Shown here in pieces: positions 52,635 through 61,683 of a stretch of 64,000 bases of DNA (position 1 is its first letter; each line of letters opens with the position of its first letter). Under the pieces are notes generated by a model. The model was not told the DNA's origin. It was given only the letters and a program-made list of their open reading frames with translations, and searched no databases. The DNA lies in contig JAVBJU010000013.1 in NCBI GenBank assembly GCA_031546825.1, positions 97,407-161,406 of the forward strand, in the 5' to 3' direction. The DNA is from Hohaiivirga sp031546825. GTDB lineage: Bacteria > Pseudomonadota > Alphaproteobacteria > Rhizobiales > Beijerinckiaceae. The position numbers were made by a program, and so were the translations under genes.

Positions 52635-54128
52635 ATGGCCAAAATAGTTACAAACCAGATTTCCGAAGGCCTGACCTTCGACGACGTTTTGCTGCGCCCG
52701 GGATATTCGGAAGTGCTGCCCGCCGATGTTGAGGTTGGCACTCGGCTCACCAAAACAATCACGCTGGCGCTCCCTATTCTCGCTTCCGCAATGGATACGG
52801 TAACGGAAGCGCGCATGGCCATCGCCATGGCCCAGAATGGCGGGCTTGGCGTTATCCATCGCAACTTCGAGCCCCATGAGCAGGCCGAGCAGGTGCGGCT
52901 GGTCAAAAAATACGAATCCGGGATGGTCATGAACCCCATTACCATCCACCCGGACGAGACGCTTTCCGACGCGCTCGCCGTGATGAAGACCCATAACATC
53001 TCTGGAATTCCGGTGGTGGAGCGTGGCCCGAATGGCACCAACGGCAAGTTGGTCGGTATCCTCACCAACCGCGATGTGCGTTTCGCCAGCGACCCGCGCC
53101 AGCCGGTTTCCGAACTGATGACCAAAGACCGGTTAATAACCGTGCGCGAGGGCGTTTCGCAGGATGAAGCCAAGCGCTTGCTGCATCAATTCCGGATTGA
53201 GAAGCTGTTGGTGGTCGATAACCACTTCCGCTGCATCGGCCTCATCACCGTCAAGGATATGGAAAAGCAGGTCGCCTATCCGCACGCCGCGAAGGATGCC
53301 AAGGGCCGTTTGCTCGCTGCTGCTGCGTCCACCACGGGCGAGAGCGGTATCGTGCGCGCCCAGATGTTGATCGACGCGGGCGTTGATGTACTGGTCATTG
53401 ATACCGCGCATGGGCATTCCGCAGGCGTGCTTAAAACGGTGACTGCGGTGAAGAAACTTTCTTCGTCCGTGCAGATTGTTGCCGGAAACGTCGCAACCAA
53501 GCTTGGGACAAAGGCGCTCATCGACGCCGGGGCCGACGCGGTCAAGGTTGGTATCGGGCCGGGCTCAATCTGCACCACGCGCATCGTCGCCGGTGTGGGC
53601 GTGCCGCAGCTCACTGCCATCATGGAAGCCGTGGAAGCGGCAGATGCCGCCGGTGTCTGCGTGATCGCCGATGGCGGCATCAAGTATTCGGGAGATCTTG
53701 CCAAGGCGCTTGCCGCCGGTGCATCGTGCGCCATGGTCGGCTCGCTGCTGTCCGGCACCGATGAGACCCCCGGCGAGGTTTTCCTTTACCAGGGCCGCTC
53801 CTACAAGGCTTATCGTGGCATGGGTTCGGTTGGCGCGATGTCTCGCGGCTCGGCGGATCGTTATTTCCAGGCGGAAGTGCGTGATACGCTCAAGCTCGTG
53901 CCGGAAGGTATTGAGGGCCAGGTTGCTTATAAGGGCCCGGTTTCCGGCGTTCTGCATCAGCTCACCGGCGGTCTGCGTGCCTCGATGGGCTATGTTGGCG
54001 CGAAAAACCTGTCGGAGTTCCGCGAGAAGGCGGAGTTCGTGCGCATCACCAGCGCGGGCCTGCGTGAAAGCCATGTCCATGACGTGACTATCACCCGTGA
54101 AAGCCCGAATTACCCGACCGGGATGTGA
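52635..54128 (+). CDS. guaB: Inosine-5'-monophosphate dehydrogenase
   Basis: The 497-residue IMPDH is a TIM barrel interrupted by a pair of CBS domains (about residues 98-215). The active-site Cys313 lies in GIGPGSICTTRIVAG, and the flap region has GMGSVGAMSRGSADRYFQ. It makes XMP, the substrate of GuaA encoded about 1.9 kb downstream. The ATG at 52635 has GAGGAG 9 nt upstream. Confidence 0.97.
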   Translation: MAKIVTNQISEGLTFDDVLLRPGYSEVLPADVEVGTRLTKTITLALPILASAMDTVTEARMAIAMAQNGGLGVIHRNFEPHEQAEQVRLVKKYESGMVMNPITIHPDETLSDALAVMKTHNISGIPVVERGPNGTNGKLVGILTNRDVRFASDPRQPVSELMTKDRLITVREGVSQDEAKRLLHQFRIEKLLVVDNHFRCIGLITVKDMEKQVAYPHAAKDAKGRLLAAAASTTGESGIVRAQMLIDAGVDVLVIDTAHGHSAGVLKTVTAVKKLSSSVQIVAGNVATKLGTKALIDAGADAVKVGIGPGSICTTRIVAGVGVPQLTAIMEAVEAADAAGVCVIADGGIKYSGDLAKALAAGASCAMVGSLLSGTDETPGEVFLYQGRSYKAYRGMGSVGAMSRGSADRYFQAEVRDTLKLVPEGIEGQVAYKGPVSGVLHQLTGGLRASMGYVGAKNLSEFREKAEFVRITSAGLRESHVHDVTITRESPNYPTGM

Positions 54129-54201
54129 TTAAGGTTTTCCTGTACCGCAAGACCATCGGCCTGCCGGGCCGGTGGTTTTCGTTTTTTGAAAGCGAGACAC
54201 C

Positions 54202-54618
54202 ATGTCTTTACCCGCCATTCTTCTGCCTGTTTTCGTTCAGGTTGCCCTGACATTCCTCCTCGGGTTCCGGATGGGCGCTGCGCGGGCGAGTGCAGTGAAA
54301 GCTGGCTTGGTCGATAATGATCATATGGTTTATAAAATTCGCTGGCCCGAAAAGGCGCAACTCGCGGGTAATGCCTTCCATAACCAGTTGGAACTGCCTG
54401 TTCTGTTTTATGTTGTGGTTATTCTGGCGCTCATCAGCCATAAGGCCGATCTTCTCTTTGTCACGCTTTCGTGGGTTTTCGTGTTGCTTCGCTTGGTGCA
54501 TGCTTTTGTCCATGTCACCAGCAATGAACTGAAATGGCGTGGAGGGAGCTTCCTTTTGGGCGTTCTCGTGCTGATGATCATGTGGGCATTCTTTGCTGTC
54601 CGTATTTTGTTTCTCTGA
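54202..54618 (+). CDS. MAPEG family membrane protein
   Basis: The 138-residue product has four membrane helices in the MAPEG pattern: the NAFHNQLELPVLFYVV stretch between the first two cytoplasmic loops and the RLVHAFVHVTSNELKWRGGSF motif are characteristic. Eukaryotic relatives act on glutathione and eicosanoids; bacterial members are mostly uncharacterised. It sits between guaB and an rRNA methyltransferase gene, 73 nt and 16 nt away, probably in one transcript. Confidence 0.88.
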   Translation: MSLPAILLPVFVQVALTFLLGFRMGAARASAVKAGLVDNDHMVYKIRWPEKAQLAGNAFHNQLELPVLFYVVVILALISHKADLLFVTLSWVFVLLRLVHAFVHVTSNELKWRGGSFLLGVLVLMIMWAFFAVRILFL

Positions 54619-54634
54619 CTGAAAGTCGCTGTCT

Positions 54635-55930
54635 ATGATCCCCGCTGCCCAGATTGCTGCTGCAATAGAAGTACTCTCCGATATCGAAACCCGGCGCAGG
54701 CCTGCCGCTGACGCCCTCAAGGATTGGGGCCTGTCGCACCGTTTCGCCGGCTCAAAAGACAGGGCCGCAATTGCCGGGCTGGTGTATGACACCTTGCGCC
54801 GCAAAGCGTCTGCGGCGTGGGTGATGGGGGAGGAAACGCCGCGCGCTCTGGTGCTGGGCATGTTGCGCCTGCACAAGCAACTGGCTCCCCAAGCCATTGC
54901 GGCTCTCTTCAGCGGCGAGCGCTTTGCCCCGGAGCCGTTGAGCCAGAACGAGCAAGAGCGGCTCGCCGCGGCGACGCTCGATGGCGCGCCTGACGCTGTG
55001 CAGGGAGATTTCCCCGAATGGATTGCGTCTTCGCTGGCGCGGACATTCGGCAGCGATACCGCAGCTGAAATGCAAGCCCTGACCCAGCGCGCACCACTTG
55101 ATCTGCGTGTGAACACGTTGAAGGCCGGGCGCGAAGACATGAAGGCCTTGCTGGCCCATCTTGCGGCCGAGGATACTCCCCATTCGCCGGTGGGTTTACG
55201 CATCATTCCCGCCGATAATCGCCGTGGCCCGGCGGTGCAGTCGGAGCCCGAATTTATCAAGGGCGACATTGAAATTCAGGATGAGGGTTCGCAGCTTACC
55301 GCCTTCCTCACCGCCGTGACACCTGGCGAGCAGGTGGTTGACCTCTGCGCAGGTGGCGGCGGTAAGACGCTGGCGCTCGCGGCGCAAATGAACAATTCCG
55401 GCCAGATTTACGCCACCGATTCGGATATCCGGCGGCTCGCCCCCATCCATGAACGGCTTGAGCGGGCAGGCGTGCGTAACGTCCAGGTGCGGACACCGCG
55501 CGGCGGGGCCGACGCCGTGACAGACCTCGATGGACATATGGATTGCGTGGTGGTGGATGCGCCTTGCACCGGCACCGGCACGTGGCGGCGAAACCCCGAT
55601 GCCAAATGGCGTCTGCGACCCGGCTCGCTTTCAGTCCGCGTTGCCGATCAGGAGAAGGTTCTGGGCCGTGCCGCTGCTCTCGTGAAGCCCCAGGGGCGCA
55701 TTGCCTACATCACGTGTTCGGTTCTGCCAGAGGAAAACGACGACAGCATCAAGGCCTTTCTCGAACGCCACAAAGGCTTTTCCATCGTTGCACCGAAGAC
55801 GGTCCTTGAACGCGCCTTGCTCTCCCGGCTTGCAACCGTGATGCGTGAGACGCAATATGGGTTGCAGATGTCGCCGTTGAGAACCGGAACCGATGGTTTC
55901 TTCTTTGCCATGCTAGAGCGGCGGCAATGA
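54635..55930 (+). CDS. RsmB/NOP family RNA cytosine-C5 methyltransferase
   Basis: The 431-residue product has an N-terminal NusB-like helical domain (about residues 1-140) and a C-terminal SAM domain with VVDLCAGGGGKTLALAAQM. The two catalytic cysteines are in DAPCTGTGTWRRNPDAKWR and ITCSVLPEEN. The probable target is 16S rRNA C967 or another rRNA cytosine. It lies between the MAPEG gene and guaA. Confidence 0.92.
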   Translation: MIPAAQIAAAIEVLSDIETRRRPAADALKDWGLSHRFAGSKDRAAIAGLVYDTLRRKASAAWVMGEETPRALVLGMLRLHKQLAPQAIAALFSGERFAPEPLSQNEQERLAAATLDGAPDAVQGDFPEWIASSLARTFGSDTAAEMQALTQRAPLDLRVNTLKAGREDMKALLAHLAAEDTPHSPVGLRIIPADNRRGPAVQSEPEFIKGDIEIQDEGSQLTAFLTAVTPGEQVVDLCAGGGGKTLALAAQMNNSGQIYATDSDIRRLAPIHERLERAGVRNVQVRTPRGGADAVTDLDGHMDCVVVDAPCTGTGTWRRNPDAKWRLRPGSLSVRVADQEKVLGRAAALVKPQGRIAYITCSVLPEENDDSIKAFLERHKGFSIVAPKTVLERALLSRLATVMRETQYGLQMSPLRTGTDGFFFAMLERRQ

Positions 55931-56023
55931 CCCTTATGAGGGTTATTCGTCTCCTTGGTTGCACAGCCGGACACATTGGCTTAGACCGTTTTTGACCCCG
56001 CCGGATAGTTTTCAGGAACGCCC

Positions 56024-57580
56024 ATGACCACCCAGCACGACAAGATCCTCATCGTCGATTTCGGTTCTCAAGTAACTCAGCTCATTGCGCGCCGGGTGCG
56101 CGAGGAAGGCGTTTACTCGGAAATCGTGCCGTTCCAAAGCGCGGAAAAGGCGTTCCGCGAGATGAAACCCAAGGGCGTGATCCTCTCGGGTTCTCCGGCG
56201 TCCGTCACCGAAGGCAATTCGCCGCGTGCGCCGCAGGCCATCTTTGATTCCGGCGTGCCGATCTTCGGCATCTGCTACGGCCAGCAGGTGATGGCAACGC
56301 AAAACGGCGGCACCGTCGAAGGCGGCCATGCCGCCGAGTTCGGACGCGCCGAGGTGGAGATCAAGGTTGATAGCCCGCTTTTTGAGGGCGTGTGGCAGAA
56401 GGGCCAGCAATACCCGGTGTGGATGAGCCACGGCGACCGCATCACCAAGCTACCGGAAGGTTTCCAAATCTGCGCCGTTTCCGAGCATGCACCGTTTGCG
56501 GTGATCGCTGATGAGAAGCGCCGCTATTACGGCACCCAGTTCCACCCGGAAGTGGTTCACACCCCGCAAGGCGCGGCGCTTCTGCGCAACTTCGTTCGCA
56601 AAATCGCTGGCTGCACCGGCGACTGGACGATGAAAGCCTTCCGTGAGGAAGAAATTGCCCGCATTCGCGCTAAGGTTGGCAAAGGCAAGGTGATCTGTGG
56701 CCTTTCCGGCGGCGTTGATTCAGCGGTAGCTGCCGTTCTGATCCATGAGGCCATTGGGGATCAACTCACCTGCGTTTTCGTCGATCACGGCCTGATGCGG
56801 GCCGGTGAAGCCGATCAGGTCGTCACGCTGTTCCGCGACCATTACAACATTCCGCTGGTGCATGTGCAGGCGCAGGATATGTTCCTCAACGCACTTACCG
56901 GTGTCTCCGACCCGGAAGTGAAGCGCAAGACCATTGGCCGCCTGTTCATCGAAGTGTTTGAGCAGGAAGCCAAGAAGATTGGCGGTGCTGAGTTCCTGGC
57001 GCAAGGCACGCTTTACCCCGATGTGATCGAAAGCGTCTCGTTTACCGGTGGCCCATCCGTCACCATCAAGAGCCACCACAATGTTGGCGGATTGCCCGAG
57101 CGCATGAACATGAAGCTCGTGGAACCGTTGCGTGAACTTTTCAAGGATGAGGTTAGAAGGCTCGGCTATGAGCTTGGTCTGCCAGAGATTTTTGTTGGGC
57201 GTCACCCATTCCCCGGTCCGGGCCTCGCCATCCGCTGCCCCGGCGAAGTCACCCGTGAGAAGCTCGAAATCCTGCGCAAGGCTGATGTCGTTTATCTCGA
57301 TGAAATCCGCAAAGCAGGGCTTTACGACAAAATTTGGCAAGCCTTCGTGGTGCTCCTGCCAGTGCGCACCGTTGGCGTCATGGGCGACGGCCGCACCTAT
57401 GATTACGTCTGCGCATTGCGCGCCGTCACCTCCACCGACGGCATGACCGCCGATTTTTACCCCTACGACATGGCCTTCCTCGGCCGCGTCGCCACCCGCA
57501 TCATCAACGAGGTCAAAGGCATCAACCGCGTGACCTACGACATCACCTCAAAGCCGCCGGGGACGATTGAGTGGGAGTGA
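56024..57580 (+). CDS. guaA: GMP synthase (glutamine-hydrolysing)
   Basis: The 518-residue product has an N-terminal class I glutaminase domain with Cys84 (FGICYGQQ), His174 and Glu176 (QFHPEV). The ATP pyrophosphatase domain has the P-loop SGGVDS at residues 228-233, and a C-terminal dimerisation domain ends SKPPGTIEWE. It aminates XMP to GMP, completing the guanine branch begun by GuaB. Confidence 0.98.
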   Translation: MTTQHDKILIVDFGSQVTQLIARRVREEGVYSEIVPFQSAEKAFREMKPKGVILSGSPASVTEGNSPRAPQAIFDSGVPIFGICYGQQVMATQNGGTVEGGHAAEFGRAEVEIKVDSPLFEGVWQKGQQYPVWMSHGDRITKLPEGFQICAVSEHAPFAVIADEKRRYYGTQFHPEVVHTPQGAALLRNFVRKIAGCTGDWTMKAFREEEIARIRAKVGKGKVICGLSGGVDSAVAAVLIHEAIGDQLTCVFVDHGLMRAGEADQVVTLFRDHYNIPLVHVQAQDMFLNALTGVSDPEVKRKTIGRLFIEVFEQEAKKIGGAEFLAQGTLYPDVIESVSFTGGPSVTIKSHHNVGGLPERMNMKLVEPLRELFKDEVRRLGYELGLPEIFVGRHPFPGPGLAIRCPGEVTREKLEILRKADVVYLDEIRKAGLYDKIWQAFVVLLPVRTVGVMGDGRTYDYVCALRAVTSTDGMTADFYPYDMAFLGRVATRIINEVKGINRVTYDITSKPPGTIEWE

Positions 57581-57619
57581 GGCGCATTTCTCTGCGCTTT
57601 TAAAATTCACTCTTCAATG

Positions 57620-57656
57620 AAAAACGCCCCGTGTACCAATGATGGTTCGCGGGGCG
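57620..57656 (-). terminator. Terminator after ohr
   Basis: Read on the minus strand, CGCCCCG and CGGGGCG (57650-57656 and 57625-57631) form a stem, with a small inner ACC/GGT helix in the loop, followed by TTTTT. It lies just beyond the ohr stop. Confidence 0.75.
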
Positions 57657-57664
57657 CAGCGTTT

Positions 57665-58108
57665 CTACGCCCCTTCAACTTCCAGCGCGAAATCAATATT
57701 GCCGCGTGTGGCATGGCTGTAGGGGCAAATAGTGTCGTGGGTTTCCTGCACCAATGCCTGGGCTTCTGCCGTTGGCAGCGTCGGTACTTTCACGTGCATC
57801 TTCACCGCAATGCCAAAGCCGCCGCCTTCGCGGGGGCCAACGGAGGCGTGGCAGGTGACGACAGCGCCGCTCACATCTTTCTTGTGCTGGCTGGCCACGA
57901 ATTCCAGCGCACCGCCGAAGCAGGCGGCGTAGCCCGCTGCGAAGAGGTGCTCCGGTGTTGTGGTGTTCGGCAGGCCAGGGCCGCCCATTTCCTTGCGCAC
58001 GGACAGGTTGACGCTGACCGAATGATCGGTGGTCTCGGAGTGGCCGTTGCGGCCACCGGTGCTGACGGCGGTTGCTGTGACAAGTGGCTTAATCGTGTGC
58101 GCGGGCAT
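57665..58108 (-). CDS. ohr: Organic hydroperoxide resistance protein (Ohr/OsmC family)
   Basis: The 147-residue Ohr has the reactive Cys63 in FAAGYAACFGGAL, the resolving Cys128 in ICPYSHATRGN, and the basic Arg20 region of the active site. It reduces organic and lipid hydroperoxides using dihydrolipoamide. CAGGAGG precedes the ATG at 58108. Many alphaproteobacterial ohr genes are paired with an OhrR repressor; none is adjacent here. Confidence 0.94.
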   Translation of the reverse strand: MPAHTIKPLVTATAVSTGGRNGHSETTDHSVSVNLSVRKEMGGPGLPNTTTPEHLFAAGYAACFGGALEFVASQHKKDVSGAVVTCHASVGPREGGGFGIAVKMHVKVPTLPTAEAQALVQETHDTICPYSHATRGNIDFALEVEGA

Positions 58109-58251
58109 GGAGAGCCTCCTGTGGGATTTATTTCTGAACAGCAGTTTCGGAGATTTTCCGTGCCTTTGCAACACGACAAAGTGATACGCTTGCGTGCACT
58201 TCGGCAGGTATTGCGGAGTGCCTCAAAGAGGTTTGAAAGGCCCCAAGGGAC

Positions 58252-58329
58252 CTAATGATACATGAAATAAATCAATATGATAATCGGGATCGGCACGCCG
58301 AGGAGCCAAAGCAAAAGACCACGACCCAT
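58252..58329 (-). CDS. 25-residue single-pass membrane microprotein
   Basis: A 25-codon frame with ATG at 58327-58329 and TAG at 58252-58254 encodes a peptide starting MGRGLLLWLLGVPIPIII and ending in aromatic and histidine residues. One hydrophobic helix spans nearly its whole length, with a positive N-terminus. GGAG sits 9 nt before the ATG, and a GGAAC-N17-CGTT promoter match lies about 65-90 nt upstream. From memory, similar MGRG-LLWLLG-P-PI microproteins occur in many alphaproteobacteria; the function is unknown. It is too short for standard gene callers. Confidence 0.72.
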   Translation of the reverse strand: MGRGLLLWLLGVPIPIIILIYFMYH

Positions 58330-58393
58330 GATAGGAACTCCGTTGTTTTATCCTGTCTGATTTACTGGCAGCTAAAAGCCTTCCAGCTTCGGC

Positions 58394-58419
58394 AACGGTT
58401 TCAGGCGGAGGTTGGTTCC
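58394..58419 (-). promoter_or_regulatory. EcfG-type general-stress promoter match
   Basis: On the minus strand GGAAC (58415-58419), a 17-nt spacer, and CGTT (58394-58397) match the alphaproteobacterial EcfG consensus GGAAC-N16-17-CGTT exactly. The element lies upstream of, and in the same direction as, the 25-residue ORF. About one such match would be expected by chance in 64 kb on both strands, so the position is what gives it weight. Confidence 0.6.
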
Positions 58420-58506
58420 AGAAGTAGCCTTTTAGGCTGTTGGTTGACGCGCTTTTCAATTATGAGTTGAGCACCGCCAAACTGTTGTCCCAAGAAACGC
58501 AACAAG

Positions 58507-59139
58507 ATGACTTCTGCCACCCTCATCCTTTTCATCACCGCGTCTGCCGCACTTATTGTCTCGCCGGGGCCAACCATGCTGTTGGCGCTGAGCAATGGCG
58601 CGACCTACGGGATGCGGATTGCCATGTTCGGTTTCATCGGGGCAGCGCTCGGTAATTTTGTGCTCATCGGCATTGTCGCTGTGGGCGCGGGGGCTTTGCT
58701 GCGAATTTCCGAGCAGGTTTTCTTGCTCATCAAATGGTGCGGCGTGGCTTATCTGTTGTGGCTCGCCCTCGTGCTGTGGCGCAGCAAGCCCATGGGGTTG
58801 GAGCGGCAGGCCGCGCATGTCTCGGCCACAGCCTCGCGGAAAGCCGCTTTTTCGCGCTGCCTTGCGGTGGCGTTGACCAACCCAAAGGGCATTCTGTTCT
58901 TCGCAGCCTTCCTGCCGCAATTCGTGGCGCTTGATGCGCCACAATGGCCGCAATACGCGTTGTTAGCGGTCATCTTTAACGCGATGGATGTGGGCTGCAT
59001 GGCGGGGTACGCTTTTGGGGGGCGGCAATTGGCGCGGCTGATAAGCGCCCGCAGCCTGCAAGGCCTCAACCGGGTTTGCGCCGCCATGCTGGTATTGCTC
59101 GCTGGATTTCTGGCGGCTTACAAGCGTGTGAACGGCTGA
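58507..59139 (+). CDS. LysE/RhtB family amino-acid exporter
   Basis: The 210-residue product has six predicted membrane helices and the family opening ASAALIVSPGPTMLLALSNGATYG. The central segment ALTNPKGILFFAAFLPQF is also diagnostic. It exports an amino acid or derivative; the substrate cannot be predicted. Its stop lies 8 nt from the stop of the convergent binding-protein gene, so the two transcripts must run into each other. Confidence 0.92.
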   Translation: MTSATLILFITASAALIVSPGPTMLLALSNGATYGMRIAMFGFIGAALGNFVLIGIVAVGAGALLRISEQVFLLIKWCGVAYLLWLALVLWRSKPMGLERQAAHVSATASRKAAFSRCLAVALTNPKGILFFAAFLPQFVALDAPQWPQYALLAVIFNAMDVGCMAGYAFGGRQLARLISARSLQGLNRVCAAMLVLLAGFLAAYKRVNG

Positions 59140-59147
59140 GAAGCCTC

Positions 59148-60257
59148 TTACTCTGTTTTCTCGATTGCACTCCCGCGCACCATGGATCGGCTCCAGTCCG
59201 CGATGAAGCGCTGACGCTGTGCCTGGTCTTGCATTGCAAGCAGCGCTGGGCCGATGCGGATGGGGCGGGCTATGCCAGACGCTTCCAGTATCCTCGGCCC
59301 GTCGACACCTTCTGGCAGCGGCATGTTTTCAGCAAAAAAGAAGGATTCGCGCCTAGCAACAGTTTGTCCGCGCTCAGAGAGAAGATAATTGAGGAAGCGG
59401 GCGGCAAGCTCGGGGTTTCGGGTTGGTTTCGGAATGAGCACGCCACGGCTCAGAACTAACGTGTAATCACGGGGCACCACGACGCGTAAGTCAGGATTCC
59501 GTTTGGTGGCAGCATAGGCGTAGGAGCCGATCAGGTTGTAACCAATATACAGGCTGCCGCTGGATATCGCGTCGAGGGTATTGCCTGTGCAGCAATGAAT
59601 GACAACTTCGGCGCGGCTCATGCTTTCAATGAGCTGGCCATAGATGGCGCTGGGTTGGCGCGCGTCTTCAAACGCAAACTGATAACCCACGCCGGATTGG
59701 CGGATATCGAACGTCCCGATATGCCCGCGATAATAGTCGAGCCGGTGGCGGAGGAGTTCGGAAAGCTCCGCCCGGGTATGGGGGATTTCATCGGGAGGCA
59801 CAAAGCGCGTGTTGTAGACGAAGACGGCCGGCTCATAAGTGAAGCCAAACACTTCATTGCGCCAGTTCGCCCATGGCTTGACCTTGGATGTGTTCTGGAG
59901 CCGGTGGGGGCTCGCACAGCCATCATTGGCGAGTTTCACCAATTGGCCGACTGACGAGGAAATCAGAATGTCGCCCAGCGCCACACCGGCGTTGCACGCA
60001 GCCTCTGCTTCCCGTTGCAGATCATTGGTAACATATTCGATATAGCGAATGGCGATATCGGGGGCAGAGGTCTGAAAATCACGGATCAATGGCCGCATGG
60101 CATCGATATCCGCCGCCGCACGAATTTCGAGCATTGCTCTCTCAGCCTCAAGCGCGGGGAATACGGTGGTTTCCCCTTCATTTGGCCGTGAGGGCGCTGC
60201 AATGAGTGAGAGAAAGCCGCAAAACAATAGCGCGGAGGCGCGCGTTATTATTGTCAT
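59148..60257 (-). CDS. Extracellular solute-binding protein encoded with a two-component system
   Basis: The 369-residue product has an N-terminal signal peptide (about residues 1-22) and a type II binding-protein fold: LEIRAAADIDAMRPLIRDFQTSAPDIAIRYIEY near the start, GVALGDILISSS, the STLDAIS-like GNTLDAISSGSLYIGYNLIGSYA, and the C-terminal LNYLLSERGQ. An adjacent cysteine pair (HCCTGN) is unusual for the family. The gene starts 13 nt after a sensor-kinase gene in a run that also includes an ABC ATPase and permease. It may be the importer's receptor, a sensor accessory for the kinase, or both. The ATG at 60257 has GAAGGTG upstream. Confidence 0.85.
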   Translation of the reverse strand: MTIITRASALLFCGFLSLIAAPSRPNEGETTVFPALEAERAMLEIRAAADIDAMRPLIRDFQTSAPDIAIRYIEYVTNDLQREAEAACNAGVALGDILISSSVGQLVKLANDGCASPHRLQNTSKVKPWANWRNEVFGFTYEPAVFVYNTRFVPPDEIPHTRAELSELLRHRLDYYRGHIGTFDIRQSGVGYQFAFEDARQPSAIYGQLIESMSRAEVVIHCCTGNTLDAISSGSLYIGYNLIGSYAYAATKRNPDLRVVVPRDYTLVLSRGVLIPKPTRNPELAARFLNYLLSERGQTVARRESFFFAENMPLPEGVDGPRILEASGIARPIRIGPALLAMQDQAQRQRFIADWSRSMVRGSAIEKTE

Positions 60258-60270
60258 GGTGTTGGCACCT

Positions 60271-61683
60271 TCATCGCCGAGCGCCCAGGATTTTTTTCGG
60301 CGAGGCCAGGCGCGGCAATGCGATGATGACAGCGAAAACCTGTACGTGCTCCATTCTTTCACGGAAGCTCAGGCGTCCGCCATGGGCAGAGGCGACCTCT
60401 GCCGCAATGGAAAATCCAAGGCCAGCCCTTCCTTCTCCCGATTGCGATGTTTCAAAGCGGCGCGTGACACGTGGCCAGTCTTCGCGCGAAATGCCCGGCC
60501 CATCATCGGCTACTTCAACATAGGCAAAGCTATCGTCCGTCCACACCCGCACGTCGAGGCGGGCACGCGCTCCGTGGCGCAACGCGTTGTCGATGACATT
60601 GGCGATGGCCTCGCGAAGACTGACGCCATCCGCGCGCACCATCGGCGCTTCATCTGGTGCTTCGAAGGATACCACGATATCGGGATCAATGGTGATCGGG
60701 ATTGCCGCGCGGAAAGCACGCCGGGCAATGTCGCAGAGGTTCGCCGGCTGGAGTTGCACAGAATCAGCCCGATGAATGACCATGGCGTGACTCAAAAGCT
60801 GGTTGGTGAGGCGCGCCAATTCCCGTGCGCGCTCCTGAACCCTGGCCAGATGCTGGCGGCTGGCATTGTCCATCTGATCCGTGTTCATCAGTTCAAGCTG
60901 GGCGGATAGCGCAGCGAGCGGTGTGCGGATCTGATGGGCGGCATCGGCCGTGAAGCGCTGGAGTAGCGACAGGCGTTCATTCAACCGATGCATGAAATGA
61001 TTGATTGAGCTGACAAATGGGCGCATCTCGCGCGGCACGCGCACTGTGACCGCAGTAAGGTTGTGCGGGTCGCGCTGCCGCAAAGTCGTTCCGAGCGTTC
61101 GCAGTGGTTGGAGTGCGTAGCGGATGGCAAGCATCGCCCCCGCAAGCGCCAACACGCTCATGATTGCCACAAGCAGGATCGCTTTCAGCGTCAATTCTCC
61201 GGCAAGCGAGCCTCGCGCATCCGTGGTTTGCGCCACCAGAACATGCGCTACACCGGACATGGCAGGATCGACCAGAAAACGCGGTACAATCGCCAGGCGA
61301 ACGGCGACACCCTTGTAGAAGCCCGATTCCAACCTTGGTTCAGTTGTGATCTTTGCGAGATTGATATCAACGCCAAGGTCATCATACCCGGTCACCGTAG
61401 CACCAGAGGGCGCGCTGATGCGGTAGAAGATCCGGTCGCTGCTGGATAGCCCGAGCAACTGGAAAGCCGCTGTCGGCAGAGAGACCGAAAGCCTACCATT
61501 CTCAACAGTCACGTTATCCGCGATCTGGAGTGCCGCACCGAGCAGAAGCCTGTCATAGGCATCGTTTGCGGCAATACGGGCGTAATACCAGGCGGCACTG
61601 ACCAGCAACACCGCGCCCAATGCCAGCACCAGTGTGATGCGCAGGGCGAGACGCGTGAAGAGAGAGGGTTCACGGGCCCTCAT
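60271..61683 (-). CDS. Sensor histidine kinase (TctE/QseC-like)
   Basis: The 470-residue membrane kinase has TM1 (about 15-35), a periplasmic 2CSK_N-like sensor region (about 36-166), TM2 (about 167-187), a HAMP-like linker, and the phospho-acceptor His250 in FTADAAHQIRTPL. Its ATPase domain shows the N box (EAIANVIDNALRHG), G1 (VADDGPGI) and G2 (GRAGLGFSIAAEVASAHGG). It forms a pair with the overlapping response regulator. Its association with an ABC importer suggests it controls uptake of that system's substrate. Confidence 0.94.
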   Translation of the reverse strand: MRAREPSLFTRLALRITLVLALGAVLLVSAAWYYARIAANDAYDRLLLGAALQIADNVTVENGRLSVSLPTAAFQLLGLSSSDRIFYRISAPSGATVTGYDDLGVDINLAKITTEPRLESGFYKGVAVRLAIVPRFLVDPAMSGVAHVLVAQTTDARGSLAGELTLKAILLVAIMSVLALAGAMLAIRYALQPLRTLGTTLRQRDPHNLTAVTVRVPREMRPFVSSINHFMHRLNERLSLLQRFTADAAHQIRTPLAALSAQLELMNTDQMDNASRQHLARVQERARELARLTNQLLSHAMVIHRADSVQLQPANLCDIARRAFRAAIPITIDPDIVVSFEAPDEAPMVRADGVSLREAIANVIDNALRHGARARLDVRVWTDDSFAYVEVADDGPGISREDWPRVTRRFETSQSGEGRAGLGFSIAAEVASAHGGRLSFRERMEHVQVFAVIIALPRLASPKKILGARR

